Assembly: GCA_016790285.1 (NCBI GenBank)
Contig: JAEUPJ010000030.1
Location: forward strand, 1-64,000
Direction of reading: 5' to 3'
Origin: Roseateles sp.
GTDB lineage: Bacteria; Pseudomonadota; Gammaproteobacteria; Burkholderiales; Burkholderiaceae_C
DNA length: 64,000 nucleotides
Every line of letters starts with the position of its first letter. Position 1 is the stretch's first letter. The notes under the pieces were generated by a model. It was given only the letters and a program-made list of their open reading frames with translations, ran no database searches and had not been told where the DNA came from. This document shows positions 1 to 8,286 of this stretch, piece by piece. The translations under genes and the position numbers were made by a program.

Positions 1-528
<528 letters not shown>

Positions 529-543
529 TCCGCCACCCGGGCC

Positions 544-570
544 GGCCTGCCGCCATCCGCGCGGCAGGCC
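544..570 (+). other. Hairpin in nifH-nifD intergenic region
   Basis: GGCCTGCCGC (544-553) is perfectly complementary to GCGGCAGGCC (561-570) across a 7-nt loop, with no following T-run. Hairpins at this place in nif operons are usually read as mRNA-stabilising or processing elements that raise NifH over NifDK. That role is inferred here. Confidence 0.6.
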
Positions 571-628
571 TCGGCCCCGGACGGCTCGGCGCCCGCACTG
601 CCCCACCCCTCGCACCACGGAGCATCAC

Positions 629-2089
629 ATGAGCATCACGGTTGAAGACCGCAAGGCCGCGAACAAGGCCCTGATCGACGAAGTCCTGAAGGCCTATCCC
701 GAAAAGATGGCCAAGCGGCGCGCCAAGCACCTCGGCACCTTCGAAGAAGGCAAGCCCGACTGCGGCGTGAAGTCCAACATCAAGTCCCTGCCCGGCGTGA
801 TGACCATCCGCGGCTGCGCCTACGCCGGCTCCAAGGGCGTGGTGTGGGGGCCGATCAAGGACATGATCCACATCTCCCACGGCCCCGTGGGCTGCGGCCA
901 GTACAGCTGGGCCGCGCGCCGCAACTACTACATCGGCACCACCGGCATCGACACCTTCGTGACGATGCAGTTCACCTCCGACTTCCAGGAGAAGGACATC
1001 GTCTTCGGTGGCGACAAGAAGCTCGACAAGATCATCGACGAGATCCAGGATCTCTTCCCGCTGAACAAGGGCATCTCCATCCAGAGCGAGTGCCCCATCG
1101 GCCTCATCGGCGACGACATCGAGGCCGTCTCCAAGAAGAAGGCCAAGGAGTACGAAGGCCACACCATCGTGCCGGTGCGCTGCGAGGGCTTCCGCGGCGT
1201 CAGCCAGTCGCTGGGCCACCACATCGCCAACGACGCCATCCGCGACTGGGTCTTCGAAGGCAAGACCAAGAAGGAGCGCGAGTTCGTCGCCACGCCCTAT
1301 GACGTGGCCATCATCGGCGACTACAACATCGGCGGCGACGCCTGGAGCAGCCGCATCCTGCTGGAGGAGATCGGCCTGCGGGTGATCGCGCAGTGGTCGG
1401 GCGACGGCACCATCGCCGAGCTGGAGAACACACCCCGCGCCAAGCTCAACGTGCTGCACTGCTACCGGTCGATGAACTACATCAGCCGGTACATGGAAGA
1501 GAAGTACGGCATTCCCTGGGTGGAGTACAACTTCTTCGGCCCGACGCAGATCGAGAAGAGCCTGCGCGAGATCGCCAGCCACTTCGACGACACCATCAAG
1601 GCCAACGCCGAGAAGGTCATCGCCAAGTACCGCCCCCTCGTGGACGCGGTCGTGGCGAAGTACAAGCCGCGTCTGCAGGGCAAGACCGTGATGCTCTACG
1701 TCGGCGGCCTGCGCCCGCGCCACGTCATCGGCGCCTACGAGGACCTGGGCATGGAAGTCGTCGGCACGGGCTACGAGTTCGGCCACAACGACGACTACCA
1801 GCGCACCACCCACTACATCAAGGACTCCACGCTGATCTACGACGACGTGACCGGCTACGAGTTCGAGAAGTTCGTCGACAAGATCAAGCCCGACCTCATC
1901 GGCTCCGGCATCAAGGAGAAGTACGTCTTCCAGAAGATGGGCGTGCCCTTCCGCCAGATGCACAGCTGGGACTACAGCGGCCCTTATCACGGCTACGACG
2001 GCTTCGCCATCTTCGCCCGCGACATGGACATGGCGATCAGCTCGCCGGTCTGGGGCCTGGCCAAGGCGCCCTGGAAGAAAGCGGCCTGA
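629..2089 (+). CDS. nifD: Nitrogenase MoFe protein alpha chain NifD
   Basis: This is the alpha subunit of the Mo nitrogenase, 486 aa, normal for the family. P-cluster cysteines are at 63, 89 and 155. The FeMo-cofactor ligands are Cys278 (in [10 protein letters not shown]) and His445 (in [16 protein letters not shown]). Gln193 and His197, in VSQSLGHH, match the cofactor-pocket Gln191/His195 of Azotobacter. The His ligand and the ~486-aa length argue for the molybdenum enzyme rather than VnfD or AnfD. The ATG at 629 has a GGAG ribosome-binding site in CACGGAGCATCAC. It is co-transcribed with nifH and nifK, and no key residue is missing. Confidence 0.98.
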   Translation: MSITVEDRKAANKALIDEVLKAYPEKMAKRRAKHLGTFEEGKPDCGVKSNIKSLPGVMTIRGCAYAGSKGVVWGPIKDMIHISHGPVGCGQYSWAARRNYYIGTTGIDTFVTMQFTSDFQEKDIVFGGDKKLDKIIDEIQDLFPLNKGISIQSECPIGLIGDDIEAVSKKKAKEYEGHTIVPVRCEGFRGVSQSLGHHIANDAIRDWVFEGKTKKEREFVATPYDVAIIGDYNIGGDAWSSRILLEEIGLRVIAQWSGDGTIAELENTPRAKLNVLHCYRSMNYISRYMEEKYGIPWVEYNFFGPTQIEKSLREIASHFDDTIKANAEKVIAKYRPLVDAVVAKYKPRLQGKTVMLYVGGLRPRHVIGAYEDLGMEVVGTGYEFGHNDDYQRTTHYIKDSTLIYDDVTGYEFEKFVDKIKPDLIGSGIKEKYVFQKMGVPFRQMHSWDYSGPYHGYDGFAIFARDMDMAISSPVWGLAKAPWKKAA

Positions 2090-2124
2090 CGGGCCCGCCC
2101 ACGACACCCTGAAGGAGTAACACC

Positions 2125-3684
2125 ATGCCTCAGAACGCCGACAAGGTCATCGACCACGAGCTGCTCTTCCGCGAGCCCGAATACCAGGAGCTCTTCGCGA
2201 ACAAGAAGCAGCAGTTTGAGTACAACCACCCGGACGCCAAGGTCGCGGAGATCCGCGACTGGACCAAGAGCAAGGAGTACAAGGAGAAGAACTTCGCCCG
2301 CGACTCGCTCGTGGTCAACCCGGCCAAGGCCTGCCAGCCGCTGGGCGCCGTGTTCGTCGCCAACGGCTTTGCCAAGACGCTCTCGTTCGTGCACGGCTCG
2401 CAAGGTTGCGTGGCCTACTACCGCAGCCACTTCAGCCGCCACTTCAAGGAGCCCACCAGCTGCGTCTCCTCGTCGATGACGGAGGACGCGGCCGTCTTCG
2501 GTGGGCTCAACAACATGGTCGACGGCCTGGCCAACACCTACAACCTCTACAAGCCGGACATGATCGCCGTCTCGACGACGTGCATGGCCGAGGTGATCGG
2601 TGACGACCTGAACGCCTTCATCAAGACCTCCAAGGAAAAGGGCAGCGTCCCGGCCGAGTTCGACGTGCCCTTCGCCCACACGCCGGCCTTCGTCGGCAGC
2701 CATGTGACGGGCTACGACAACGCGCTGCTGGGCATCCTGCAGCACTTCTGGGACGGCAAGGCCGGCACCACCGAGCCGCTGACCCGCGTGCCCGGCGAGA
2801 GCATCAACTTCATCGGTGGCTTCGACGGCTTCGTCGTGGGCAACATGAAGGAAGTCCGGCGCATCTTCGACCTGTTCGGGGTGGACGCAACCATCCTGTG
2901 CGACCCCTCCGAGGTGTGGAACACGCCGACCGATGGCGAGTTCCGCATGTTCGAAGGCGGCACCACCAAGGCCGACGTCGAGAAGGCGCTCAACGCCAAG
3001 GCGACCATCGTCTTCCAGGAGTACAGCTGCGAGAAGACGGCCAAGTACATCGCCGAGAAGGGCCAGGAAGTCGTGGTGCTGAACAGCCCCATCGGCGTGG
3101 CCGGCACCGACGAGTTCATCATGGCCATCTCCCGCCTGAGCGGCAAGCCGGTGCCGGCACAGCTCGAGAAGGAGCGCGGCCAGCTCGTGGACGCCATGGC
3201 CGACAGCCAGGCCCACCTGCACGGCAAGAAGTACGCGCTCTACGGCGACCCCGACATGATGCTGGGCCTGACCCAGTTCCTGCTGGAGCTGGGCGCCGAA
3301 CCCACCCACATCCTGGCCACCAACGGCACCGAGGACTGGGCCAACAAGGTCCGCGCCTTGCTGGACGCCTCGCCCTACGGCAAGGAAGGCAAGGTCTACC
3401 CCAAGCGCGACCTCTGGCACATGCGCAGCCTGCTCTACACCGAGCCGGTGGACTTCCTGATCGGCAACACCTACGGCAAGTACCTGGAGCGCGACACCGG
3501 CACGCCACTGATCCGCATGGTGTTTCCGATCTTCGACCGCCACCACTACCACCGCTACCCCATCTGGGGCTACGAGGGCGGCATGCGCACGCTGATCATG
3601 TTGCTCGACGAGTTCTTCGAGACGCTGGATGCGAACACCATCGTGCCCGCGAAGACCGACTACAGCTACGACATCATCCGCTGA
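2125..3684 (+). CDS. nifK: Nitrogenase MoFe protein beta chain NifK (Tyr99/Ala188 type)
   Basis: This is the beta subunit of the MoFe protein, 519 aa, partner of NifD in the alpha2beta2 complex. P-cluster cysteines are at 70, 95 and 153, the same numbers as in Azotobacter vinelandii. Two positions differ from that enzyme. The motif is CVAYYR, giving Tyr at 99 where Azotobacter has Phe, and FAHTPAF gives Ala at 188 where Azotobacter has the oxidised-state ligand Ser188. This Tyr/Ala pair is the pattern described for the tyrosine-ligated P-cluster of Gluconacetobacter diazotrophicus. The ATG at 2125 has GAAGGAG nine bases upstream. It is the last structural gene of nifHDK and is followed by a hairpin. 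Confidence 0.98.
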   Translation: MPQNADKVIDHELLFREPEYQELFANKKQQFEYNHPDAKVAEIRDWTKSKEYKEKNFARDSLVVNPAKACQPLGAVFVANGFAKTLSFVHGSQGCVAYYRSHFSRHFKEPTSCVSSSMTEDAAVFGGLNNMVDGLANTYNLYKPDMIAVSTTCMAEVIGDDLNAFIKTSKEKGSVPAEFDVPFAHTPAFVGSHVTGYDNALLGILQHFWDGKAGTTEPLTRVPGESINFIGGFDGFVVGNMKEVRRIFDLFGVDATILCDPSEVWNTPTDGEFRMFEGGTTKADVEKALNAKATIVFQEYSCEKTAKYIAEKGQEVVVLNSPIGVAGTDEFIMAISRLSGKPVPAQLEKERGQLVDAMADSQAHLHGKKYALYGDPDMMLGLTQFLLELGAEPTHILATNGTEDWANKVRALLDASPYGKEGKVYPKRDLWHMRSLLYTEPVDFLIGNTYGKYLERDTGTPLIRMVFPIFDRHHYHRYPIWGYEGGMRTLIMLLDEFFETLDANTIVPAKTDYSYDIIR

Positions 3685-3690
3685 GAGGCT

Positions 3691-3719
3691 GCGGCAGCCG
3701 CCCCGACGGCGGCTGCCGC
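3691..3719 (+). terminator. Hairpin after nifK
   Basis: GCGGCAGCCGCC (3691-3702) pairs perfectly with GGCGGCTGCCGC (3708-3719), a 12-bp stem with a 5-nt loop, seven bases past the nifK stop. No T-run follows. It may be a partial terminator or a 3'-end stabiliser separating abundant nifHDK message from the downstream accessory genes. Confidence 0.6.
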
Positions 3720-3824
3720 TCACCCCTCGCAGGCGGTGGGATTCGCTTCGGCCCCCACCGCCTCCTTCAGGCCATCGCAGACGCCGCGCGCGCGGCGTGC
3801 GCCATGGGTTGACGGGAGGCTCCA

Positions 3825-4145
3825 ATGTCCGAAGCCGTGTTCGTGAAGTGGACCATCGACGACCGCAAGGTCGAAGTCATCGATGGCTGGGTCTGTCTCG
3901 AAGGCGTGCGTGAGGTCGACCAGCTCACGGCGCTGGAGGAGCACCCCAACCGCCAGGCCATCTTGAAGGTGCTGCCCGGCGCCTCCCACATGGCCGGGCG
4001 CATCGCGCTGACCCTGGCCGAAGCCTCGGTCGCCCAGGCCGCGTTGCGCCGGCACCAGGACACCTTCGACGGCTCGCCCCGCGCGGTGCAGGCGCGCATG
4101 CACCAGGCCGTGTGGCAGAAGGTGTTTGCCGAAGGCGCCGACTGA
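3825..4145 (+). CDS. Uncharacterised nif-cluster protein (106 aa)
   Basis: I do not recognise this family. The protein has 106 residues, no signal peptide, no membrane segment and a single Cys, at about position 24 in the segment GWVCLEGV. The first half looks beta-rich (FVKWTIDD, KVEVIDGW) and the second half is helical and Ala-rich, with amphipathic character. ATG 3825 follows GGGAGGCTCC. It lies 140 bp after nifK, and the next gene starts 13 bp after its stop, so it probably belongs to a small operon with the next two genes. The location suggests a nitrogenase accessory role, but the sequence itself names none. It is not NifT, which is shorter and different. Confidence 0.75.
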   Translation: MSEAVFVKWTIDDRKVEVIDGWVCLEGVREVDQLTALEEHPNRQAILKVLPGASHMAGRIALTLAEASVAQAALRRHQDTFDGSPRAVQARMHQAVWQKVFAEGAD

Positions 4146-4158
4146 TCTCGCCGCCGCC

Positions 4159-4644
4159 ATGATCTACGTCGTGCACCAGCCCGAAGGCGGCCAGGCCACG
4201 GCCTGGTTTGCGTTCAACGCCGACGACCTGCTGCGCAAGGTCGCCGCTGGCGACACCCTGCCCGCCCATGCCATCTGGGACTGCGCCACGGCCCGGGAGC
4301 TGCTCGCGCTGTTGGACGCAACGCCCGCCGCGCCTGGCGCGCAGGCGCGCTTTCCGGGCCTCTTCGCACTCGGCCAGGCCGATGGCTGGGACACGCCGCT
4401 CTACCGCGCCGACCACCTGCAGGAAGCCGGGTTCTACAGCCCCGCGGCGGTCCGCTGCGAAGACGCCTACTTTGCCGCGCTGCGCGCCCGCGGCGGCACC
4501 TGGAAGTTCTACGAGAACGAGCCCCATGCGCTGGCCGCCGTGGACCTGCCCGACCCGCTCTACGACGCCCCGGGCGGCTGGCGGGCGCGCCACGCGCTGC
4601 GCCAGCAGCTCATCGCCGTCGAGGCCCTGGCCGATGACCTCTGA
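4159..4644 (+). CDS. Uncharacterised nif-cluster protein (161 aa)
   Basis: This is a predicted cytosolic protein of 161 aa that I do not recognise. I prefer the ATG at 4159 (MIYVVHQPEGG) over the in-frame ATG at 4126, which would overlap the previous gene and add a poor N-terminus. Trp, Tyr and Phe are frequent (AWFAF, GWDTPLY, GTWKFYENEP), and there are two Cys, in WDCA and VRCEDA. There is no transmembrane or secretion signal. It overlaps the hscB-like gene by 11 bp, so the two are translationally coupled, and it probably acts with that co-chaperone or in nitrogenase maturation. That link is inferred from context only. Confidence 0.7.
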   Translation: MIYVVHQPEGGQATAWFAFNADDLLRKVAAGDTLPAHAIWDCATARELLALLDATPAAPGAQARFPGLFALGQADGWDTPLYRADHLQEAGFYSPAAVRCEDAYFAALRARGGTWKFYENEPHALAAVDLPDPLYDAPGGWRARHALRQQLIAVEALADDL

Positions 4645-5173
4645 CACCGCCACCCTGGCCGACCCCACCGCGCTGGCACAGGACGACTTCCGCCTCTTCG
4701 ACCTGCCGCGCCGGCAGGCGCTGGACCGCGCCGACATCGACGCCCGCTGGCGCGCGCTGCAAGCCCAGGTCCACCCCGACCGCTTCGCCAGTGCGGGGCC
4801 GGCGGCGCAGCACCTGGCGCTGCAGTGGGCCTTGCGGGTGAACGAGGCCTACCAGCGACTGAAGGACCCCGTGGCCCGCGCCGCCTACCTGTGCCAGCTG
4901 CACGGCATCGACGCCGCCACCGACCGCACGCTGCTGCCGCGCAGCTTCCTGATGCAGCAGATGGACTGGCGCGAAGCGCTCGCCGTCGCGCGCGAGGCGC
5001 GCGAGGTGCAGGCCCTGGCCGAAGTCGTCGGGGAGCACCGCGACGTGCTGCTGGGCCGCCTGGTGGAGTACATCGACGCCCGGCAGGACTGGCCCGCGGC
5101 AGCCGGCTGCGTGCAGGCGCTCATGTTCATCGCGCGGTTCGCGGCCGATCTGGACGCGCGACTGCACGCCTGA
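4634..5173 (+). CDS. hscB: HscB-type J-domain co-chaperone within the nif cluster
   Basis: The 179-aa product resembles HscB, the J-protein that brings the scaffold IscU to the Hsp70 HscA during Fe-S cluster transfer. The N-terminus has the J-domain motif HPD (in QVHPDRF), then WALRVNEAYQRLKDP and AAYLCQLHG, typical of HscB. The C-terminal helices (SFLMQQMDWREAL) match the IscU-binding domain. HscB is usually encoded in the isc operon; here it sits between nifK and nifE with no hscA or iscU nearby. It overlaps the preceding gene. It may be a nif-dedicated copy. A generic DnaJ-like protein is less likely given the C-terminal half. Confidence 0.85.
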   Translation: MTSDTATLADPTALAQDDFRLFDLPRRQALDRADIDARWRALQAQVHPDRFASAGPAAQHLALQWALRVNEAYQRLKDPVARAAYLCQLHGIDAATDRTLLPRSFLMQQMDWREALAVAREAREVQALAEVVGEHRDVLLGRLVEYIDARQDWPAAAGCVQALMFIARFAADLDARLHA

Positions 5174-5187
5174 CGCGGCCACCACAC

Positions 5188-5205
5188 TTTGTCGCAAAGC
5201 CGCCA
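5188..5205 (+). promoter_or_regulatory. Candidate NifA upstream activator site for nifE
   Basis: TTTGTCGCA begins at 5188. Inside it, TGT (5190-5192) is followed by 10 bases and CCA (5203-5205), one mismatch from the NifA consensus TGT-N10-ACA. It lies 69 bp upstream of the -24 element. The same TTTGTCGCA with a TGT-N10-CCA layout occurs at the matching distance before nifN. Confidence 0.45.
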
Positions 5206-5257
5206 TTCGCAGCACCCGCGTCAAGCGCGGTCACGCGCCATCGCCTGTAGCGCGGGC

Positions 5258-5272
5258 TGGCATCGAAGCTGC
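5258..5272 (+). promoter_or_regulatory. Sigma-54 (-24/-12) promoter of nifE
   Basis: TGGCATCGAAGCTGC matches the RpoN consensus TGGCAC-N5-TTGC, with the invariant GG and GC in the correct 10-bp register. It lies 36 bp before the nifE ATG at 5308. This is the expected promoter class for NifA-activated nif genes. Confidence 0.8.
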
Positions 5273-5307
5273 ATGGGATACGGGAGCCATCACCAGCGAG
5301 GGTCCAG

Positions 5308-6753
5308 ATGTCAGCCAGCCTCAACGCCAAGATCGCCGAAGTCTTCGACGAGCCCGGGTGCGACAAGAACCAGGCCAAGAGCGCGAAGGAGCGCAAGAAG
5401 GGCTGCACCAAGCAGCTGACCCCGGGGGCTGCCGCGGGCGGCTGCGCGTTCGACGGCGCCAAGATCGCGCTGCAGCCCATCGTCGACGTGGCCCACCTCG
5501 TGCACGGCCCCATCGCCTGCGAGGGCAACAGCTGGGACAACCGGCACAGCGCCTCGTCCGGCGCCATGACCTACCGCACCGGCTTCACCACCGACATCAA
5601 CGAGCTGGACGTCATCTACGGCGCCGAGAAGCGGCTGTTCAGGAGCATCCGCGAGATCTGCGAACGCCACGATCCGCCGGCCATCTTCGTCTACCAGACC
5701 TGCGTGACCGGCCTGATCGGCGACGACATCGAGGCCGTCTGCAAGCGCGCGAGCGAGAAGTTCGGCAAGCCCGTCATCCCGGTCAACGCGCCGGGCTTTG
5801 CCGGCCCCAAGAACCTGGGCAACAAGCTCGGCGCCGAGGCGCTGCTGGACTACGTCGTGGGCACGATGGAGCCGGAACACACCACGCCCTACGACATCAA
5901 CATCATTGGCGAGTACAACCTCTCGGGCGAGCTCTGGCAGGTCAAGCCGCTGCTCGACGCGCTGGGCGTGCGCGTGCTGAGCTGCATCTCGGGCGACGGC
6001 CGCTATGCCGAGGTGGCCAGCGCCCACCGCGCGCGGGCCAACATGATGGTCTGCAGCAAGTCCATGATCAACATCGCCACGCGCATGCAGCAGCGCTGGG
6101 GCATTCCGTACTTCGAAGGCAGCTTCTACGGCATCAGCGACATGAGCACCACGCTGCGCGAGATCGCGCGGCTGCTGGTGGAGCGCGGCGCCCACCCCGA
6201 GCTGCAGGACCGCACCGAAGCCCTGATCGAGGTGGAGGAGGCCCGCGCCTGGGACCGCATCCGCGCCTACCGCAGCCGCCTGGCCGGCAAGAAGGTGCTG
6301 CTCATCACCGGCGGCGTGAAGAGCTGGTCGGTCGTGTCGGCACTGCAGGAGGCGGGGCTGGAGGTCGTGGGCACCTCGATCAAGAAGAGCACGAAGGAAG
6401 ACAAGGAGAAGATCAAGGACATCATGGGTGACGATGCCCACATGATCGACGACATGACGCCGCGGCAGATGTACGCCATGCTGCGCGACGCCAAGGCCGA
6501 CATCATGCTCAGCGGCGGCCGCAGCCAGTTCGTCGCGCTGAAGGCGCGCATGCCCTGGATGGACATCAACCAGGAGCGCCACCACGCCTTTGCCGGCTAT
6601 GAAGGCATGGTGACGATGGTGCAGGAGATCTCCAAGGCGCTCTTCAACCCGGTGTGGGCCCAGGTGCGCACGCCCGCGCCGTGGGAGGTGGCCAACACGC
6701 TGCTGCAGGCACCGACGGCCGCGCAGCTGGCCGCCGAGGCGGCGCCGGCCTGA
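5308..6753 (+). CDS. nifE: FeMo-cofactor scaffold protein NifE
   Basis: NifE (481 aa) is the NifD-like subunit of the NifEN scaffold, on which the NifB-co precursor is converted to FeMo-cofactor with Mo and homocitrate. Cys46 (GGCAFDG), Cys71 (PIACEGNSWDNRH) and Cys132 (QTCVTGLIGDD) correspond to the conserved P-cluster-like ligands. VCSKSM holds the conserved cysteine near the cofactor site. The N-terminal Lys-rich segment KERKKGCTKQLTPG is typical of NifE. The ATG at 5308 follows GAGGGTCCAG and lies 36 bp after a sigma-54 promoter. Unusually, nifN does not follow directly: an alpha/beta-hydrolase gene lies between them. Confidence 0.97.
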   Translation: MSASLNAKIAEVFDEPGCDKNQAKSAKERKKGCTKQLTPGAAAGGCAFDGAKIALQPIVDVAHLVHGPIACEGNSWDNRHSASSGAMTYRTGFTTDINELDVIYGAEKRLFRSIREICERHDPPAIFVYQTCVTGLIGDDIEAVCKRASEKFGKPVIPVNAPGFAGPKNLGNKLGAEALLDYVVGTMEPEHTTPYDINIIGEYNLSGELWQVKPLLDALGVRVLSCISGDGRYAEVASAHRARANMMVCSKSMINIATRMQQRWGIPYFEGSFYGISDMSTTLREIARLLVERGAHPELQDRTEALIEVEEARAWDRIRAYRSRLAGKKVLLITGGVKSWSVVSALQEAGLEVVGTSIKKSTKEDKEKIKDIMGDDAHMIDDMTPRQMYAMLRDAKADIMLSGGRSQFVALKARMPWMDINQERHHAFAGYEGMVTMVQEISKALFNPVWAQVRTPAPWEVANTLLQAPTAAQLAAEAAPA

Positions 6754-6844
6754 TGACGCAGCCAACAGGCCGCTGACGGCGCACGGGCTCGACCACGCCC
6801 GGCACCAAAGCCTCGACGCAGCGTTGCCACACCACGCGCGGCGC

Positions 6845-6858
6845 GTGCCGGCCGGCAC
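6845..6858. promoter_or_regulatory. 14-bp perfect palindrome upstream of the hydrolase gene
   Basis: GTGCCGGCCGGCAC is its own reverse complement. It lies between nifE and the hydrolase gene, about 60 bp upstream of a sigma-70-like promoter. It could be an operator, but in GC-rich DNA a 14-bp palindrome may also occur by chance. Confidence 0.3.
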
Positions 6859-6918
6859 AGACCCTGCGAGTTCTCCTTCAAGTTGACGAAGCGGCCCGAC
6901 GTCCGCCCGATCTCGATG

Positions 6919-6947
6919 TTGCAGCGCACCATCGACCGGCGTAGAAC
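6919..6947 (+). promoter_or_regulatory. Candidate sigma-70 promoter of the hydrolase gene
   Basis: TTGCAG (6919-6924), a 17-bp spacer and TAGAAC (6942-6947) give a plausible housekeeping promoter 36 bp before the GTG start. If real, the hydrolase is expressed independently of NifA. Confidence 0.45.
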
Positions 6948-6983
6948 TCGACCCCTGAACATCCATTCGCCGGGAGGCCCGCC

Positions 6984-8081
6984 GTGTTGATCGCCCAAGA
7001 AGCTGCTGATCAAGGGGGGCCGTCGGGGCTCGCCGCTTTTGACCTGCCCAGAGCCTGGGTGGAGCCGGCGGTCAAGGCTTGCCGCCTGTTCAACACCGCA
7101 CTGGATGCGGTCTTCTACGACACGCCGGGCCTGCGAGCGGCGCTCGCCGCGCGGGACGCGCCAACAGTCGCTCACGGCGGCAAGCGGCCGTCGCGCATCG
7201 TGGACTTCGACGCGCTCAGCAACCCCGAAGGCTCGCTGCTGCTGATCGACGCCACCACCGAGCCCTACGTCCACCGTTACCGCGACGTGCAGGCCTACCT
7301 CGCTTCGCCCCATGACGAGACGCGGCAAGTGCAGGTCGCCACCATCACCGGCGTTGGCAGCTCGGCCCTCGGCAGCGCCGCCTTCGCCTGGGACATCTCG
7401 GCCGCCCTGGGGCAGCCGGTGCTTGCCATCGTCCCTGGCTACGGCGTGGCCGATGTCGTGCAGCAGGGGTTGGGCGGCTGGTTCGGATTCGGCCTGCACG
7501 ACTTCCTGCAGTCCAAGCGCTGGATCCAGCAGGGCCTGGCCAGCGTGGCCCCGCAGACCGCATCCATCGGGCGCGGTCTGGCAGCGTCGGTGCCGGACGC
7601 CCAGGCCACCCATGGCGCGCCGGTGTTCCGGCACGGGTCGGGGTCGTCCGACGTGCTGCATGCCCTCATGCTCCACCGCCGCACGCCGTTCAAGCTCCTG
7701 GTGGGGCACAGCAAGGGCGCCCTGCAGATCGGCAACGCCATCCTCTCGCTGCCCGCCGAGCGCACGAGGGGCCTGCGCGTGGTGACACTGGGCTGCCCGA
7801 TTGCCGAGAACGATGCGGGCGTGGGCTACTTCCAGTACCTGGGCCTGTTCGACGCGCTCGGCCAACTCAATGCCTGGGGACATGGGCCGACGCAATGGCT
7901 TCCCACCTGGCACAGCACCAACCCCAAGCTGCCGCCGGCGATGGATGCCGGCGCGTTGGCGGCCGGAGCGCGGGCCGGGCGTGCCTCCACGCGCAGCGAC
8001 GCCGCCCTGCTGGCGCACCAGCCCGGCTCACAGGCGTTGACGCATCCCAGCCGCGCCGCGAAGAAGACGGCACGCGGCTGA
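6984..8081 (+). CDS. Alpha/beta-hydrolase-like protein between nifE and nifN
   Basis: The 365-aa product has features of a lipase/esterase alpha/beta fold. The nucleophile elbow is GHSKG (in LLVGHSKGAL), followed about 40 residues later by CPIAENDAG, and a candidate catalytic His lies in TWHSTNP. A glycine-rich stretch PGYGVADVVQQGLGGWFGFGL precedes the elbow. The substrate is unknown. There is no clear signal peptide, and the last ~50 residues (Ala/Arg-rich, ending KKTARG) look disordered. The start is GTG at 6984 with GGGAGG upstream. It has its own candidate sigma-70 promoter and is followed by a separate sigma-54 promoter for nifN. It separates two genes that normally adjoin. Confidence 0.75.
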   Translation: MLIAQEAADQGGPSGLAAFDLPRAWVEPAVKACRLFNTALDAVFYDTPGLRAALAARDAPTVAHGGKRPSRIVDFDALSNPEGSLLLIDATTEPYVHRYRDVQAYLASPHDETRQVQVATITGVGSSALGSAAFAWDISAALGQPVLAIVPGYGVADVVQQGLGGWFGFGLHDFLQSKRWIQQGLASVAPQTASIGRGLAASVPDAQATHGAPVFRHGSGSSDVLHALMLHRRTPFKLLVGHSKGALQIGNAILSLPAERTRGLRVVTLGCPIAENDAGVGYFQYLGLFDALGQLNAWGHGPTQWLPTWHSTNPKLPPAMDAGALAAGARAGRASTRSDAALLAHQPGSQALTHPSRAAKKTARG

Positions 8082-8171
8082 CGCTGCAATCCACGCGCTG
8101 GTCGGTTGGGGCGAGCACGGCCGGCGCCAGCCGCAGCTGACTTGCCACCACGGAGCTGCGCCTGCGTCGCA

Positions 8172-8189
8172 TTTGTCGCATTCGCCCCA
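8172..8189 (+). promoter_or_regulatory. Candidate NifA upstream activator site for nifN
   Basis: TTTGTCGCA at 8172-8180 repeats the element found before nifE. TGT at 8174 is followed by N10 and CCA (8187-8189), one mismatch from TGT-N10-ACA, 67 bp upstream of the -24 GG. It overlaps two tandem 9-mers, GTCGCATTT and GTCGCATTC (8166-8183). Confidence 0.45.
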
Positions 8190-8239
8190 ACCATCCCTGC
8201 CCACCCCGCCGACCCTCAATCAAATCAAGCACTTGCCGC

Positions 8240-8254
8240 TGGCACCAATCGTGC
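8240..8254 (+). promoter_or_regulatory. Sigma-54 (-24/-12) promoter of nifN
   Basis: TGGCACCAATCGTGC has a perfect -24 element (TGGCAC) and the -12 GC in register, 33 bp before the nifN ATG. It shows that nifN transcription restarts after the hydrolase gene rather than depending on read-through from nifE. Confidence 0.85.
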
Positions 8255-8286
8255 AATGACCCCAGCAACCCCTGGAGTCCAGCACC

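Noticed and set aside
3685-3824. Possible nifT after nifK
   Set aside because: The gap holds a hairpin and no open frame of nifT size or sequence, so nifT seems absent here.
6597-8018. - strand open frame crossing the nifE end and the hydrolase gene
   Set aside because: It runs antisense to two genes with recognisable motifs, and no family is seen in its translation.
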